A stretch of DNA of 34,302 nt from Azonexus sp. (GTDB lineage Bacteria; Pseudomonadota; Gammaproteobacteria; Burkholderiales; Rhodocyclaceae), in contig JAITMS010000130.1 of NCBI GenBank assembly GCA_031277255.1, positions 1-34,302 on the forward strand, in the 5' to 3' direction. Every line of letters starts with the position of its first letter. Within the stretch, counting starts at the first letter, position 1. Shown here piece after piece: positions 25,995 through 34,268 of this stretch. The translations under genes and the position numbers were made by a program. The notes beneath the pieces are model-generated. The model was given only the letters and a program-made list of their open reading frames with translations, had not been told where the DNA came from and did not search any database.

Positions 25995-27052
25995 GCGTCA
26001 AGGCAAACTACATCCGCCCGCTCGACATCCGTCATGGCCGTATCGACATGAATCACGGGGCGGGCGGCAAGGCGGCGGCGCAACTGATCGGCGAACTGTT
26101 TTTTCCCGCCCTCGACAACCCCTGGCTGGCGCAGGGCGACGACGGCGCGCTGCTGCCCCTGCCGGAAGGCGGGGGCCGTCTGGTCATGGCGACCGATGGC
26201 CACGTCGTCTCGCCGCTGTTTTTCCCCGGCGGCGATCTCGGCTGCCTGGCGGCGCACGGCACCATCAATGATGTGGCGATGCTCGGCGCGCAGCCGCTTT
26301 ACCTTGCCGCCAGTTTCATCCTCGAAGAAGGTTTCCCGCTCGCCGATCTCAAGCGCCTCGTCGATTCGCTCGGCGCCGCCGCCCGCGAGGCTGGCGTGCC
26401 GGTCGTCACCGGCGACACCAAGGTGGTCGAAAAAGGCAAGGGTGACGGCGTCTTCATCAGCACCACCGGCGTCGGCGTCGTTCCCGTCGGCGTTCACATC
26501 GCCGGTTGTAACGCGCGGGCGGGCGATGTCGTGCTGCTTTCCGGCAGCATCGGCGATCACGGCGTGGCCGTCCTCTCGCAGCGCGAGTCGCTGGCTTTCG
26601 AGACGACCATCGAAAGCGACACCGCCGCCCTGCACACGCTGGTCGCCGCGCTCCTGGCGAGCGTTGCCGACCCCGCCGCCGTGCGCGTCCTGCGCGACCC
26701 GACGCGCGGCGGTCTGGCGACCACGCTCAACGAAATCGCGCAGCAGTCGAGTGTCGGTATATTGCTGCAAGAAGCCGCCATTCCGGTACGGCCAGAGGTG
26801 GACGCCGCCTGCGAACTGCTTGGGCTGGACCCGCTCTACGTCGCCAACGAGGGCAAGCTGATCGCTATCGTCGCGCCGGAAGCCGCCGACGCGGCGCTCG
26901 CCGCGCTACGCGCCCATCGGCTGGGGCAAGGCGCGATGCGCATCGGCGAGGTCGTCGCCGACCCGCATCGCTTTGTGCAGATGGAAACCCGCTTTGGCGG
27001 TCGCCGGGTGGTGGATTGGTTGAATGGAGAGCAATTGCCGCGAATTTGTTAA
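25991..27052 (+). CDS. hypE: hydrogenase maturation protein HypE
   Basis: ATP-dependent dehydratase that turns the thiocarboxamide on its own C-terminal cysteine into thiocyanate. The 353-residue product starts at ATG 25991 in the hypD stop (ATGA); longer frames lie inside hypD. Text includes DMNHGAGGKAAAQLI, VMATDGHVVSPLFFPGGDLG, GAQPLYLAASFILEEGF and RDPTRGGLATTLNEIA. The product ends PRIC, the required terminal cysteine. It closes the hyp block; an AT-rich leader follows. Confidence 0.97.
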   Translation: MSVKANYIRPLDIRHGRIDMNHGAGGKAAAQLIGELFFPALDNPWLAQGDDGALLPLPEGGGRLVMATDGHVVSPLFFPGGDLGCLAAHGTINDVAMLGAQPLYLAASFILEEGFPLADLKRLVDSLGAAAREAGVPVVTGDTKVVEKGKGDGVFISTTGVGVVPVGVHIAGCNARAGDVVLLSGSIGDHGVAVLSQRESLAFETTIESDTAALHTLVAALLASVADPAAVRVLRDPTRGGLATTLNEIAQQSSVGILLQEAAIPVRPEVDAACELLGLDPLYVANEGKLIAIVAPEAADAALAALRAHRLGQGAMRIGEVVADPHRFVQMETRFGGRRVVDWLNGEQLPRIC

Positions 27053-27146
27053 AAATAATTATTGCAATATATGTAATAAAAGTGATAAAAAGATGACTCA
27101 AAAGGAGGTTTCAAAAAAAGAGTTCAAATGGGAGGAGGAAAGAGAC
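27053..27146 (+). promoter_or_regulatory. AT-rich leader with two strong SD sequences
   Basis: This gap is strikingly AT-rich and purine-rich compared with the surrounding coding DNA. It contains AAAGGAGGTT (27101-27110), a near-perfect anti-SD match with no start codon at usual spacing. A second, GGGAGGAGG (27130-27138), lies eight bases before ATG 27147. TTGCAA (27062-27067) could be a -35, but no convincing -10 has correct spacing. It could be a promoter or leader for the following regulatory genes. Confidence 0.4.
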
Positions 27147-27650
27147 ATGGCTAGCAAGGTATTTCGCAAGACCGACAAAGGACGCGCCGAAATCGAACGG
27201 CGCTCGGGCATGGTGCCGGGTGCGTTGCGCTCGGTGCTCGTCGCCATCAATGGCCGCGACGATGTCGACTCACTGGCCATCTCGCATGACCAGTCCGGCG
27301 TAGAGGAGCGTCTGGCGGCGTTGCTGGATTTGGGCTTGATCGAAGAGGTCGTACAGCCAGGCGCCGCGCCACAAGCCGAAGCGCCGCCACCGCCGCCGCC
27401 ATTGCCGCCACCGCCGCCATCACCGCCGCCGCTGCCCGCGTCCTTCGTAACCCGCCAGCAGCAAGTGCTGGCCTGCTTGGCCGAGCATTGCGGCCCAAGC
27501 ACCACTGCGGTTGCGAAAGACATGCTGGCAGCGCGTGACGCGCATGAATTCGACCGCGCGCTCAAAGGGATCGAAGCGCAACTGGCGGTCTACATGGGGC
27601 GCAAGCAGGCCGTGCGTTTACTCGCCGAATTTCGGATGACCTCGCCATGA
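27147..27650 (+). CDS. uncharacterised two-domain protein with polyproline linker, between hypE and hupR
   Basis: The 167-residue product belongs to no named family that I can assign. GGGAGGAGG eight bases before ATG 27147 fixes the start; an in-frame ATG at 27093 lacks an SD. Residues 1-70 (FRKTDKGRAEIERRSGMVPG, LRSVLVAINGRDDVDSLA, RLAALLDLGLIEEV) look like a small winged-helix-like module. Residues 80-97 hold 15 prolines in 18. Residues 100-165 are helical (TRQQQVLACLAEHCG, AAHEF-like and RALKGIEAQLAVYMG). It precedes hupR and hupUV on the same strand, so a role in H2 signalling is possible but unproven. It has no signal peptide or membrane segment. Confidence 0.8.
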   Translation: MASKVFRKTDKGRAEIERRSGMVPGALRSVLVAINGRDDVDSLAISHDQSGVEERLAALLDLGLIEEVVQPGAAPQAEAPPPPPPLPPPPPSPPPLPASFVTRQQQVLACLAEHCGPSTTAVAKDMLAARDAHEFDRALKGIEAQLAVYMGRKQAVRLLAEFRMTSP

Positions 27651-27721
27651 AACGGTATTTTTCCGACCGCAATCCGCTCCGGCCCGCCGGCCTGCCGCAA
27701 CACTTGACAGCTTCCCCATGA
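27647..27721 (+). CDS. possible 24-codon mini-ORF coupling the orphan gene to hupR
   Basis: ATG 27647 overlaps the upstream stop as ATGA, and its own TGA (27719-27721) overlaps the hupR ATG (27718) in the same way. The 24 codons would encode MKRYFSDRNPLRPAGLPQHL plus TASP. There is no independent SD, as expected for a coupled cistron. The double ATGA layout may serve to keep ribosomes moving into hupR. It may equally be chance; I know no family for the peptide. Confidence 0.4.
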   Translation: MKRYFSDRNPLRPAGLPQHLTASP

Positions 27722-29172
27722 CAGCCATGCCGCCCGTTCCCCCGCCGACCGTTCTCGTCGTTGATGATGAATTGCGCTCCCTTGACGCCATCCGGCGCAC
27801 CCTCGACGAAGATTTCACCGTGCTCACCGCCAGCAGCGCCGATGAAGCGCGGAGTCTCCTAGAGCGCAACCCGGTCGACGTGATTATGTGCGACCAGCGC
27901 ATGCCCGGCACGCCCGGCGTGACTTTCCTCAAAGAAGCGCGCGAACGCTGGCCCGACGCGGTGCGCATCGTCATTTCCGGCTATACCGACAGCGAGGACA
28001 TCATCGCCGGCATCAACGAGGCGGGCATCTACCAGTACATCCTCAAACCCTGGATCCCGGACAACCTCTTGAAGACCGTGCGCGACGCGGCGGAAGGGCT
28101 GGGCTTGCGGCAACGCTTGAGCCATCTCGATCTCGATCTGCGCGTCGGCGCTCCGGTATTGCGCCAGCGCGTCGCCGCCAAGCAGGTAGAGGCCGAAAAC
28201 GCCTTTGATTTCGACCGCATCGAACGCGGCTCCAACAGTCCGCTCAACCCCGTTTGCGCCATTGCCCGGCGCGTCGCCCGTTATGACCTGCCGGTGCTGG
28301 TGCTGGGCGAGTCGGGCACCGGCAAGGAGTTGATCGCCCGCGCCATCCACTATGCCAGCGCGCGGGCCAGCGGCCCCTTCGTGGTCGAGAACTGCGCCGC
28401 CATTCCCGACACCTTGCTCGAATCGGAACTGTTCGGCTACAAGCGCGGCGCGTTTACCGGCGCTTACGAAGACCGGCCCGGCCTCTTTCAACGCGCCAAC
28501 GGCGGCACCATCTTTCTCGACGAAATCGGCGAGGCTTCGCAAGCCTTTCAGGTTCGGCTGTTGCGCGTTCTGCAAGAAGGCGAGTTGCGCCCGGTCGGCG
28601 CGCCGCGGCCGATCCCTGTCGATGTCCGCGTCATCGCCGCCACCCACCGCGATCTTGAGGCGCTGGTGCGCGCCGGTCAGTTCCGCGACGACCTCTACTA
28701 CCGCATTGCCGGAGCGACGCTGACAGTGCCGCCGCTGCGCGAACGCAGCGGCGACATCGAACCGATCGTGCGGCGGCTCGTCGCCGAGGTCAGCGCCGAG
28801 ATGGGCTGCCCCGGCGCCAGCTTGAGTCAGGAGGCGATTGCCTGCCTGCTCAGCTACCCGTGGCCCGGCAATATCCGCGAACTGAGGAATGAAATTGCCT
28901 GCGCCGTGGCCCTCTCCGACGGCCATGAAATTCCGGCGACGGCTTTCTCGGCGCGCGTGCTGCGCGGCCAGGTCGGCCTCTCCGCCACCGCTGGCGCCGC
29001 TTCCTTGCCGCAGGCCGGTACCCTGGCCGAACGGCTCGACGCCATCGAAGCCATGATTCTGCGCGAAACCCTGCTTCGCCACCACTGGAACAAAACCCGC
29101 GCGGCCAAGGAACTCGGCCTGTCGCGCGTCGGCCTGCGGGCCAAGATGCAGCGTTTCGGGCTGGAGGGCTAG
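27718..29172 (+). CDS. hupR: NtrC-family response regulator HupR/HoxA
   Basis: Transcriptional activator of hydrogenase genes, partner of HupT. The product has 484 residues. The receiver (11-130) has D16-D17, phospho-acceptor D59 (VIMCDQRMPG) and K110 (QYILKPW). The AAA+ domain has Walker A GESGTGKE (197-204), an intact sigma-54 contact loop GAFTGA (244-249), Walker B GGTIFLDEIGE, and FRDDLYYRI. The C-terminal Fis-type HTH reads HHWNKTRAAKELGLSRVGLRAKMQRFG. Rhodobacter capsulatus HupR differs and works with sigma-70; this protein looks sigma-54 competent, matching the -24/-12 element upstream of hupS. In Rhodobacter and Ralstonia the unphosphorylated form is the active one. The stop overlaps hupU by one base. 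Confidence 0.93.
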   Translation: MTAMPPVPPPTVLVVDDELRSLDAIRRTLDEDFTVLTASSADEARSLLERNPVDVIMCDQRMPGTPGVTFLKEARERWPDAVRIVISGYTDSEDIIAGINEAGIYQYILKPWIPDNLLKTVRDAAEGLGLRQRLSHLDLDLRVGAPVLRQRVAAKQVEAENAFDFDRIERGSNSPLNPVCAIARRVARYDLPVLVLGESGTGKELIARAIHYASARASGPFVVENCAAIPDTLLESELFGYKRGAFTGAYEDRPGLFQRANGGTIFLDEIGEASQAFQVRLLRVLQEGELRPVGAPRPIPVDVRVIAATHRDLEALVRAGQFRDDLYYRIAGATLTVPPLRERSGDIEPIVRRLVAEVSAEMGCPGASLSQEAIACLLSYPWPGNIRELRNEIACAVALSDGHEIPATAFSARVLRGQVGLSATAGAASLPQAGTLAERLDAIEAMILRETLLRHHWNKTRAAKELGLSRVGLRAKMQRFGLEG

Positions 29173-30194
29173 TGTCGGCGCCGCCTCAGACCCCGCCTTT
29201 CAAGGTGCTGTGGCTGCAATCGGGCGGCTGCGGCGGGTGCAGCATGTCGCTCTTGTGCGCCGACACGACCGATTTTTATGGCCTGTTGCGCCGCGCTGGT
29301 ATCGAGCTTCTGTGGCATCCGGCGCTCTCGCTGGAAAGCGGCGGCGAACTGACGGCGCTCCTGGCCGACATTGTCGAAGGCCGCCTCGCCCTTGATGCCC
29401 TCTGTATCGAAGGCGCGCTCCTGCGCGGCCCGCGCGGCAGCGGGCGCTTTCACATGCTGGCCGGCAGCGGCCTGCCGATGATCGAATGGACGCGGCGTCT
29501 GGCCGCCAAGGCCCGTCACCTCGTCGCCGTCGGCAGTTGCGCCGCCTGGGGCGGCGTCACGGCGGGCGGCGGCAACCCGACCGACGCCAGCGGCCTGCAA
29601 TACGAGGACGATCAACCCGGCGGCCTGCTCGGCGCTGATTTTCGCGCCAGCGGCGGCTTGCCCGTCATCAACATCGCCGGTTGCCCGACCCACCCCAACT
29701 GGGTCATCGACACGCTGACGGCGCTCGCCGCCGGTCTTTTCACCGCCGCCGACCTCGACGCCTTCGCCCGTCCGCGTTTTTACGCCGACCAACTGGTGCA
29801 CCACGGCTGCACGCGCAACGAATATTACGAATTCAAGGCCAGTGCCGAAAAACCCTCCGACTTGGGCTGCTTGATGGAGCACATGGGCTGCAAGGGGACG
29901 CAAGTCCACGCCGATTGCAACATCCGCCTGTGGAATGGCGAAGGCTCCTGCACGCGCGGCGGCTACGCCTGCGTCGCCTGCACCGAGCCGGGTTTTCAGG
30001 AGCCGGACCATCCCTTCCATGAAACGCCCAAGGTGGCCGGTATTCCCATCGGTTTGCCGACCGACATGCCGAAAGCCTGGTTCGTGGTGCTGGCCTCGCT
30101 CTCCAAATCAGCGACGCCGCGCCGCGTCAAGCAGAACGCCGTCGCCGATCATCTGGCGGTGCCGCCGGTGGCGCGCCGGACGAGATTGAAATGA
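29172..30194 (+). CDS. hupU: H2-sensing (regulatory) hydrogenase small subunit
   Basis: Small subunit of the cytosolic regulatory hydrogenase (HupU/HoxB, group 2b) that senses H2. The 340-residue product starts at GTG 29172, sharing one base with the hupR stop. It has no Tat signal and no C-terminal membrane anchor, unlike HupS. The proximal-cluster motif is WLQSGGCGGCSMSLL, with Gly rather than Cys between the two cysteines, so it has no O2-tolerant extra ligand there. GSCAAWGGVTAGGGNPT, NIAGCPTHPNW, LVHHGCTRNEYYE, MGCKGTQVHADCN and YACVACTEPGF provide the other cluster ligands. It is followed by an inverted repeat before hupV. Confidence 0.94.
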   Translation: MSAPPQTPPFKVLWLQSGGCGGCSMSLLCADTTDFYGLLRRAGIELLWHPALSLESGGELTALLADIVEGRLALDALCIEGALLRGPRGSGRFHMLAGSGLPMIEWTRRLAAKARHLVAVGSCAAWGGVTAGGGNPTDASGLQYEDDQPGGLLGADFRASGGLPVINIAGCPTHPNWVIDTLTALAAGLFTAADLDAFARPRFYADQLVHHGCTRNEYYEFKASAEKPSDLGCLMEHMGCKGTQVHADCNIRLWNGEGSCTRGGYACVACTEPGFQEPDHPFHETPKVAGIPIGLPTDMPKAWFVVLASLSKSATPRRVKQNAVADHLAVPPVARRTRLK

Positions 30195-30274
30195 AAGCGG
30201 CAGCGAGGAGGCCATGTCTCCGAACAGGTGCCTGCTCTATGTCTGATCTGAACATCCCGCAAGCGGAGAGGGGA

Positions 30275-30359
30275 GTAGGGCGGGTCTTGACCCGCCGGTT
30301 GACAATCCGCTTTGAGAGGAGATGGCAGGTCAAGACCGGCGGGTCAAGACCCGCCCTAC
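30275..30359. repeat. perfect 25 bp inverted repeat between hupU and hupV
   Basis: The left arm at 30275-30299 starts GTAGGGCGGGTCTTGACCCG. It is the exact reverse complement of the right arm at 30335-30359. The loop is 35 bases, and each arm is itself partly palindromic (CGGGTCTTGACCCG type). It makes up most of the 184-base hupU-hupV gap and ends 19 bases before the hupV ATG. It looks like a MITE/REP insertion that could fold into a long hairpin in the message. Confidence 0.85.
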
Positions 30360-30378
30360 GAGAGAGAAAAGGCATCTG

Positions 30379-31845
30379 ATGCCCCGCCCGTCAAAGACGA
30401 CTCGCCGCCTCGTCGGCCCCTTCAATCGCGTCGAGGGCGATCTCGAAATCACGCTCGACATCGCCGCTGGCCGCGTTACCGAGGCGCGCGTCAACGCCCC
30501 GATGTACCGTGGTTTCGAGCAGATTCTGAGCGGCAAAGCGCCGCGCGACGCGCTGGTCTATGTGCCGCGCATCTGCGGCATCTGCTCGGTTTCGCAATCG
30601 GTCGCGGCAGCCCGCGCCCTGGCTGATCTGGCGGGCGTGACACCAGCGCCCAATGGCCAGCACGCGACCAATCTGATGCTGGCGGCGGAAAATCTGGCCG
30701 ACCACGTGGCGCATTTTTACCTGTTCTTCATGCCCGATTTCACCCGGCCCATCTACGCGCCGCACGCCTGGCACGCCGAAGCCACGCGCCGTTTTGCCCC
30801 GCAGAGTGGCGAACAGACCCGGCAAGCCATCGCCGCGCGGCAGCGTTGGCTGACGCTGCTCGGCGTCCTCGGCGGCAAATGGCCGCATACGCAGAGCATT
30901 GAACCGGGCGGCAGCGCCCGCTCGATCGACGCGGCGGAACGCCTGCGCCTCTTGTCAAGCATCCGCGAGTTCCGCGCTTTTCTCGAACAAGTCCTGTTCG
31001 CCGCGCCGCTGGAAGAAATCGCCGCGCTGACCAGTGAATCGGCGCTGTTGGAGTGGCATGCGCAAGACCCCTGGCGCGGTGATTTCCGTGCTTTCTTGAG
31101 TCTTTCACAGGCGCTGGCGCTCGATCAGCTCGGCCCTGGCCCAGGGCGGTTTTTGAGTTTCGGCGCTTACCCGCAAGCGGACGGCGCATACGCCCTGGAA
31201 TCCGGCCTCTGGCAAGGCGGACACCGGCAAACCGTCGATACCCGCGTCATTACCGAAGACGCCAGCCATGCCTGGTTCGCCGATTCATCGGCCCGTCATC
31301 CGCTCGACGGGCAGACTGTGCCCGACGCCGACAAACCCGGCGCTTACAGTTGGAGCAAAGCCCCGCGCCTGGCCGGAGCGGTGGTCGAAACCGGGGCCAT
31401 CGCGCGCCAGCTCAATGCCGGACAGCGCCTCCTCATTGACGCCGTACAGCGCCACGGCGGCACGGTGTACACCCGCGTGCTGGCCCGGCTGCTCGAACTG
31501 GCCCGGGTCATGCCGCTGATGGAAGACTGGCTGCGGCAGTTGCGTCCCGGCGAGCCGTACTGCCTGCCGACGCCTTTGCCCGATTCCGGCGCTGGCATCG
31601 GCCTCAACGAAGCCGCCCGCGGCGCGCTGGGCCATTGGCTCACCGTGCGCCACGGCCGTATCGCCAATTACCAGATCGTCTCGCCGACCACCTGGAACTT
31701 CTCGCCGCGCGACGGCGAGGGCGCGCCCGGCGCCCTCGAACTGGCGCTCACGGGCGCACCTGTGAGCAAAGGCGAAGACACGCCGGTAGCTGTGCAGCAC
31801 ATCGTGCGCTCGTTCGATCCGTGCATGGTGTGCACGGTGCATTAG
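30379..31845 (+). CDS. hupV: H2-sensing (regulatory) hydrogenase large subunit
   Basis: Catalytic subunit of the H2 sensor (HupV/HoxC). The product has 488 residues from ATG 30379 (AAAAGG eight bases upstream); in-frame codons before it lie in the inverted repeat. The N-terminal metal motif is PRICGICSVSQSVAAA, the regulatory-hydrogenase variant in which CGICSVSQ replaces the CGVCTGCH of HupL. The C-terminal motif SFDPCMVCTVH ends on the histidine itself: there is no tail to cleave, as known for sensor hydrogenases that need no HupD-type protease. Its TAG stop is the left end of MITE copy E. Confidence 0.95.
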   Translation: MPRPSKTTRRLVGPFNRVEGDLEITLDIAAGRVTEARVNAPMYRGFEQILSGKAPRDALVYVPRICGICSVSQSVAAARALADLAGVTPAPNGQHATNLMLAAENLADHVAHFYLFFMPDFTRPIYAPHAWHAEATRRFAPQSGEQTRQAIAARQRWLTLLGVLGGKWPHTQSIEPGGSARSIDAAERLRLLSSIREFRAFLEQVLFAAPLEEIAALTSESALLEWHAQDPWRGDFRAFLSLSQALALDQLGPGPGRFLSFGAYPQADGAYALESGLWQGGHRQTVDTRVITEDASHAWFADSSARHPLDGQTVPDADKPGAYSWSKAPRLAGAVVETGAIARQLNAGQRLLIDAVQRHGGTVYTRVLARLLELARVMPLMEDWLRQLRPGEPYCLPTPLPDSGAGIGLNEAARGALGHWLTVRHGRIANYQIVSPTTWNFSPRDGEGAPGALELALTGAPVSKGEDTPVAVQHIVRSFDPCMVCTVH

Positions 31846-32018
31846 AGCATTTTCTGTTCAGGTGTTTACACACCCGTTCGTCCTGAGCTTGTCCCTTCGA
31901 CAGGCTCAGGACAGGCGAAGGACGGTGCGGAGAGAGGGTACGGCGGCTTGAACCGGGCTTCGACAGGCTCAGCCCGAACGGTATAGGGGGTGTGTACACT
32001 TGAATCAAAACTGCTCTA
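31843..32018 (-). mobile_element. MITE-like element, copy E, between hupV and fnr
   Basis: This copy is 176 bp and inverted relative to copies A and C: it starts TAGAGCATTTTCTGTTCAGG and ends with the complement of TAGAGCAGTTTTGATTCAAG. TA flanks both ends. An extra REP half (GACAGGCTCAGGACAGGCG) makes it longer. The opening TAG is the hupV stop. It lies between convergent hupV and fnr and could act as a two-way terminator. Confidence 0.85.
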
Positions 32019-32035
32019 GAAACCGCGCCACGGCC

Positions 32036-32779
32036 TCAGAGGCGATGATTGACTAGGGTTTTCAGGCCGCCGATGTCGACGATGCGGATGTGTTTCTGCT
32101 GGACGGCGATATAGCCTTCTTCCTGAAAGCGCGAAAAGACCCGTGACACGGTTTCCAGCTTGAGGCCGAGGTAGGAGCCGATTTCCTCGCGCGTCATGCG
32201 CAGGTAAAACTCGGCGTGCGAGAAGCCGCGTGCCTTGAAGCGTTGCGACAGGTTGAGGAGAAAGGCGGCCAGCCGTTCTTCGGCGCGCATGGTGCCGAGC
32301 AGCATCATGACGCCGTGGTCGCGGACGATTTCACGGCTCATCACTTTGTGGAAATGCTTTTGCAGGGCGTGAATTTCACGCGACAGGTTTTCCAACTGGT
32401 TGAAGGGGATGGCGCAGATTTCGCTGTCCTCAAGCGCGATGGCGTTACAGGTGTGGCGCTCGGTGCTGATGCCATCAAGGCCGAGCAGTTCGCCCGCCAT
32501 CTGAAAGCCGGTCACCTGCTCGCGGCCATCGTCAAGCAGCACGTTGGTCTTGAAGAAGCCGCTGCGGATGGCGTAGATGGCGTTAAACGTTTCGCTGCCG
32601 CGGTACAGCGAGTCGCCGCGCTTGATCCGGCGGCGGGTCGAGACGAGATCGTCGAGACGTTCCAGTTCTTCCAGACTGAGGCCGTAAGGCAGACAGAGTT
32701 CGCGGAGATTGCAACTGGAACAGGCGGTCTTGATGACCGCCAGGGTGATGTCCTGATTCAGGGCGTGCACCTGTGTCAT
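32036..32779 (-). CDS. fnr: Fnr-type oxygen-responsive transcription regulator
   Basis: CRP/Fnr-family regulator that senses oxygen through a [4Fe-4S] cluster. The product has 247 residues from ATG 32779; a TTG two codons earlier is ignored. The N-terminal cysteines fall as CSSCNLRELC (C-x2-C-x5-C), with a fourth in RHTCNAIAL, the full FNR ligand set. The cyclic-nucleotide-like sensor domain (about 30-150) is followed by a long helix and the HTH (LGLKLETVSRVFSRFQEEGY). An Fnr-type box lies 18 bases upstream of the start codon, suggesting autoregulation. It is divergent from hemN. Confidence 0.95.
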   Translation of the reverse strand: MTQVHALNQDITLAVIKTACSSCNLRELCLPYGLSLEELERLDDLVSTRRRIKRGDSLYRGSETFNAIYAIRSGFFKTNVLLDDGREQVTGFQMAGELLGLDGISTERHTCNAIALEDSEICAIPFNQLENLSREIHALQKHFHKVMSREIVRDHGVMMLLGTMRAEERLAAFLLNLSQRFKARGFSHAEFYLRMTREEIGSYLGLKLETVSRVFSRFQEEGYIAVQQKHIRIVDIGGLKTLVNHRL

Positions 32780-32796
32780 GCGCAATCAACGCCGGG

Positions 32797-32838
32797 TTGA
32801 CCCAGGTCAACCGTAAAATTACGCTGCCAAAACATAAT
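32797..32838 (+). promoter_or_regulatory. Fnr box and -10 of the hemN promoter
   Basis: TTGACCCAGGTCAA (32797-32810) matches the FNR palindrome TTGAT-N4-ATCAA except at the two inner bases, and extends to an 8+8 inverted repeat (32795-32812). CATAAT (32833-32838) fits a -10. A start near 32845 would centre the box at -41.5, the classic class II activator position. The same box lies close to the fnr start on the other strand, where it could repress. Confidence 0.75.
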
Positions 32839-32864
32839 TCCAGCATCCTAGGGTGGCGTCAGCA

Positions 32865-34268
32865 ATGAATTTTTCCACAGAAAGCCTCGTATTCGATCCT
32901 CAAATCATTCGCCGTTTTGATGTCAATGGCCCGCGCTACACATCTTATCCAACGGCTGACCGCTTCGTTGAAGCCTTTGATTCGGAAGCCGCCAGACTCT
33001 GGCTGGGCAAGCGCAATATCGGCGGCATCAGCCGACCGCTCTCATTATACTTTCACATCCCTTTCTGCAATACGATCTGTTATTACTGCGCTTGTAACAA
33101 AATTATCACCAAGGATCACGGGCGCAGCGCCAAATACCTGAAGTATCTGGGCCGGGAACTCGCCTTGCAGAGCGCCACGCTCGAAGGGCAGGACGGCGCG
33201 CACGAGGTGATTCAACTGCACTGGGGCGGCGGCACGCCGACCTTCCTGTCGCACGACGAAATGCGGCAGTTGATGGCTGAGACGAAAAAACATTTCAAAC
33301 TGCTCGACGGCGGCGAATACTCCATCGAAGTCGACCCGCGCAAGGTCGACGCGGCCACCGTCCGGCTCCTTGGCGAACTCGGCTTCAACCGCATGAGCGT
33401 CGGCGTGCAGGATTTCGACGAGCGCGTGCAGGCGGCGATCAACCGGGTCCAGAGCGAGGCGGAAACCTTTGATGTCGTCAAGGCCGCCCGCGGGAGCGGC
33501 TTCGAGTCGATTTCGATCGACCTCATCTACGGCCTGCCGCACCAGACGGTGATGGGCTTCAACCGGACGCTGGAGCGGGTGCTGGCGATGGACCCGGATC
33601 GCCTCTCGATCTATAACTACGCCCACATGCCCAGCCTGTTCAAGCCGCAACGGCGGATCGCCGAGGAGCACTTGCCGTCGCCCGACGCCAAGCTGCAAAT
33701 CCTCGCCCTGGCGATCAGGAAGTTGACCGAGGCCGGTTATGTCTTCATCGGCATGGATCATTTCGCCAAGCCCGACGACGAACTCGCCGTCGCCCAGCGT
33801 CAGGGGCGGCTGCACCGCAATTTTCAGGGCTATTCGACCCATGCCGACTGCGACATGCTCTCCTTCGGCATTTCGTCCATCAGCAAGGTCGGGCCGACCT
33901 ACAGCCAGAACGTCAAAACCCTCGATGAATACTACGACCGGCTCGACGCCCACCTGTTGCCGGTCTTTCGCGGCATCGAACTGACGGCGGACGACATTCT
34001 GCGACGCTCGATCATCCAGGCCCTGATGTGCCATTTCGAACTGTCCATCGAAAGCATCGAAAGCGCCCACCTGATCGACTTCAACACCTATTTCGCCGCT
34101 GAACTCGACGACATGAAGGAAATGGAAGCAGCCGGTCTTCTCAGGATCGAGCCGGACTGGATCACCGTCCTGCCGCCAGGCCGCATGCTGGTGCGCGTCA
34201 TTTCCATGGTCTTCGACCGCTACCTCCGCGCCGACCGGGAACGCAAGCGTTATTCCAAGGTGATCTGA
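32865..34268 (+). CDS. hemN: oxygen-independent coproporphyrinogen III oxidase
   Basis: Radical-SAM enzyme that makes protoporphyrinogen IX precursors without oxygen, supplying heme under microaerobic or anaerobic life. The 467-residue product has the SAM cluster motif YFHIPFCNTICYYCACNKI (CxxxCxxC plus the extra cysteine typical of true HemN). YTSYPTADRF near the start, LHWGGGTPTFL, SIEVDPRK and YGLPHQTVMGF follow. The C-terminal HemN domain is complete. A GTG four codons upstream (32853) is an alternative start. The Fnr box upstream indicates activation when oxygen falls. Only 34 bases remain after the stop, with nothing recognisable. Confidence 0.97.
   Translation: MNFSTESLVFDPQIIRRFDVNGPRYTSYPTADRFVEAFDSEAARLWLGKRNIGGISRPLSLYFHIPFCNTICYYCACNKIITKDHGRSAKYLKYLGRELALQSATLEGQDGAHEVIQLHWGGGTPTFLSHDEMRQLMAETKKHFKLLDGGEYSIEVDPRKVDAATVRLLGELGFNRMSVGVQDFDERVQAAINRVQSEAETFDVVKAARGSGFESISIDLIYGLPHQTVMGFNRTLERVLAMDPDRLSIYNYAHMPSLFKPQRRIAEEHLPSPDAKLQILALAIRKLTEAGYVFIGMDHFAKPDDELAVAQRQGRLHRNFQGYSTHADCDMLSFGISSISKVGPTYSQNVKTLDEYYDRLDAHLLPVFRGIELTADDILRRSIIQALMCHFELSIESIESAHLIDFNTYFAAELDDMKEMEAAGLLRIEPDWITVLPPGRMLVRVISMVFDRYLRADRERKRYSKVI

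Noticed and set aside
27093-27146. Earlier start (ATG 27093) for the proline-rich protein
   Set aside because: No SD at usable spacing, while ATG 27147 has GGGAGGAGG eight bases upstream.
30191-30379. 62-codon frame starting in an ATGA overlap with the hupU stop
   Set aside because: Most of it is the inverted repeat, and its end overlaps the hupV start; no SD or family features.
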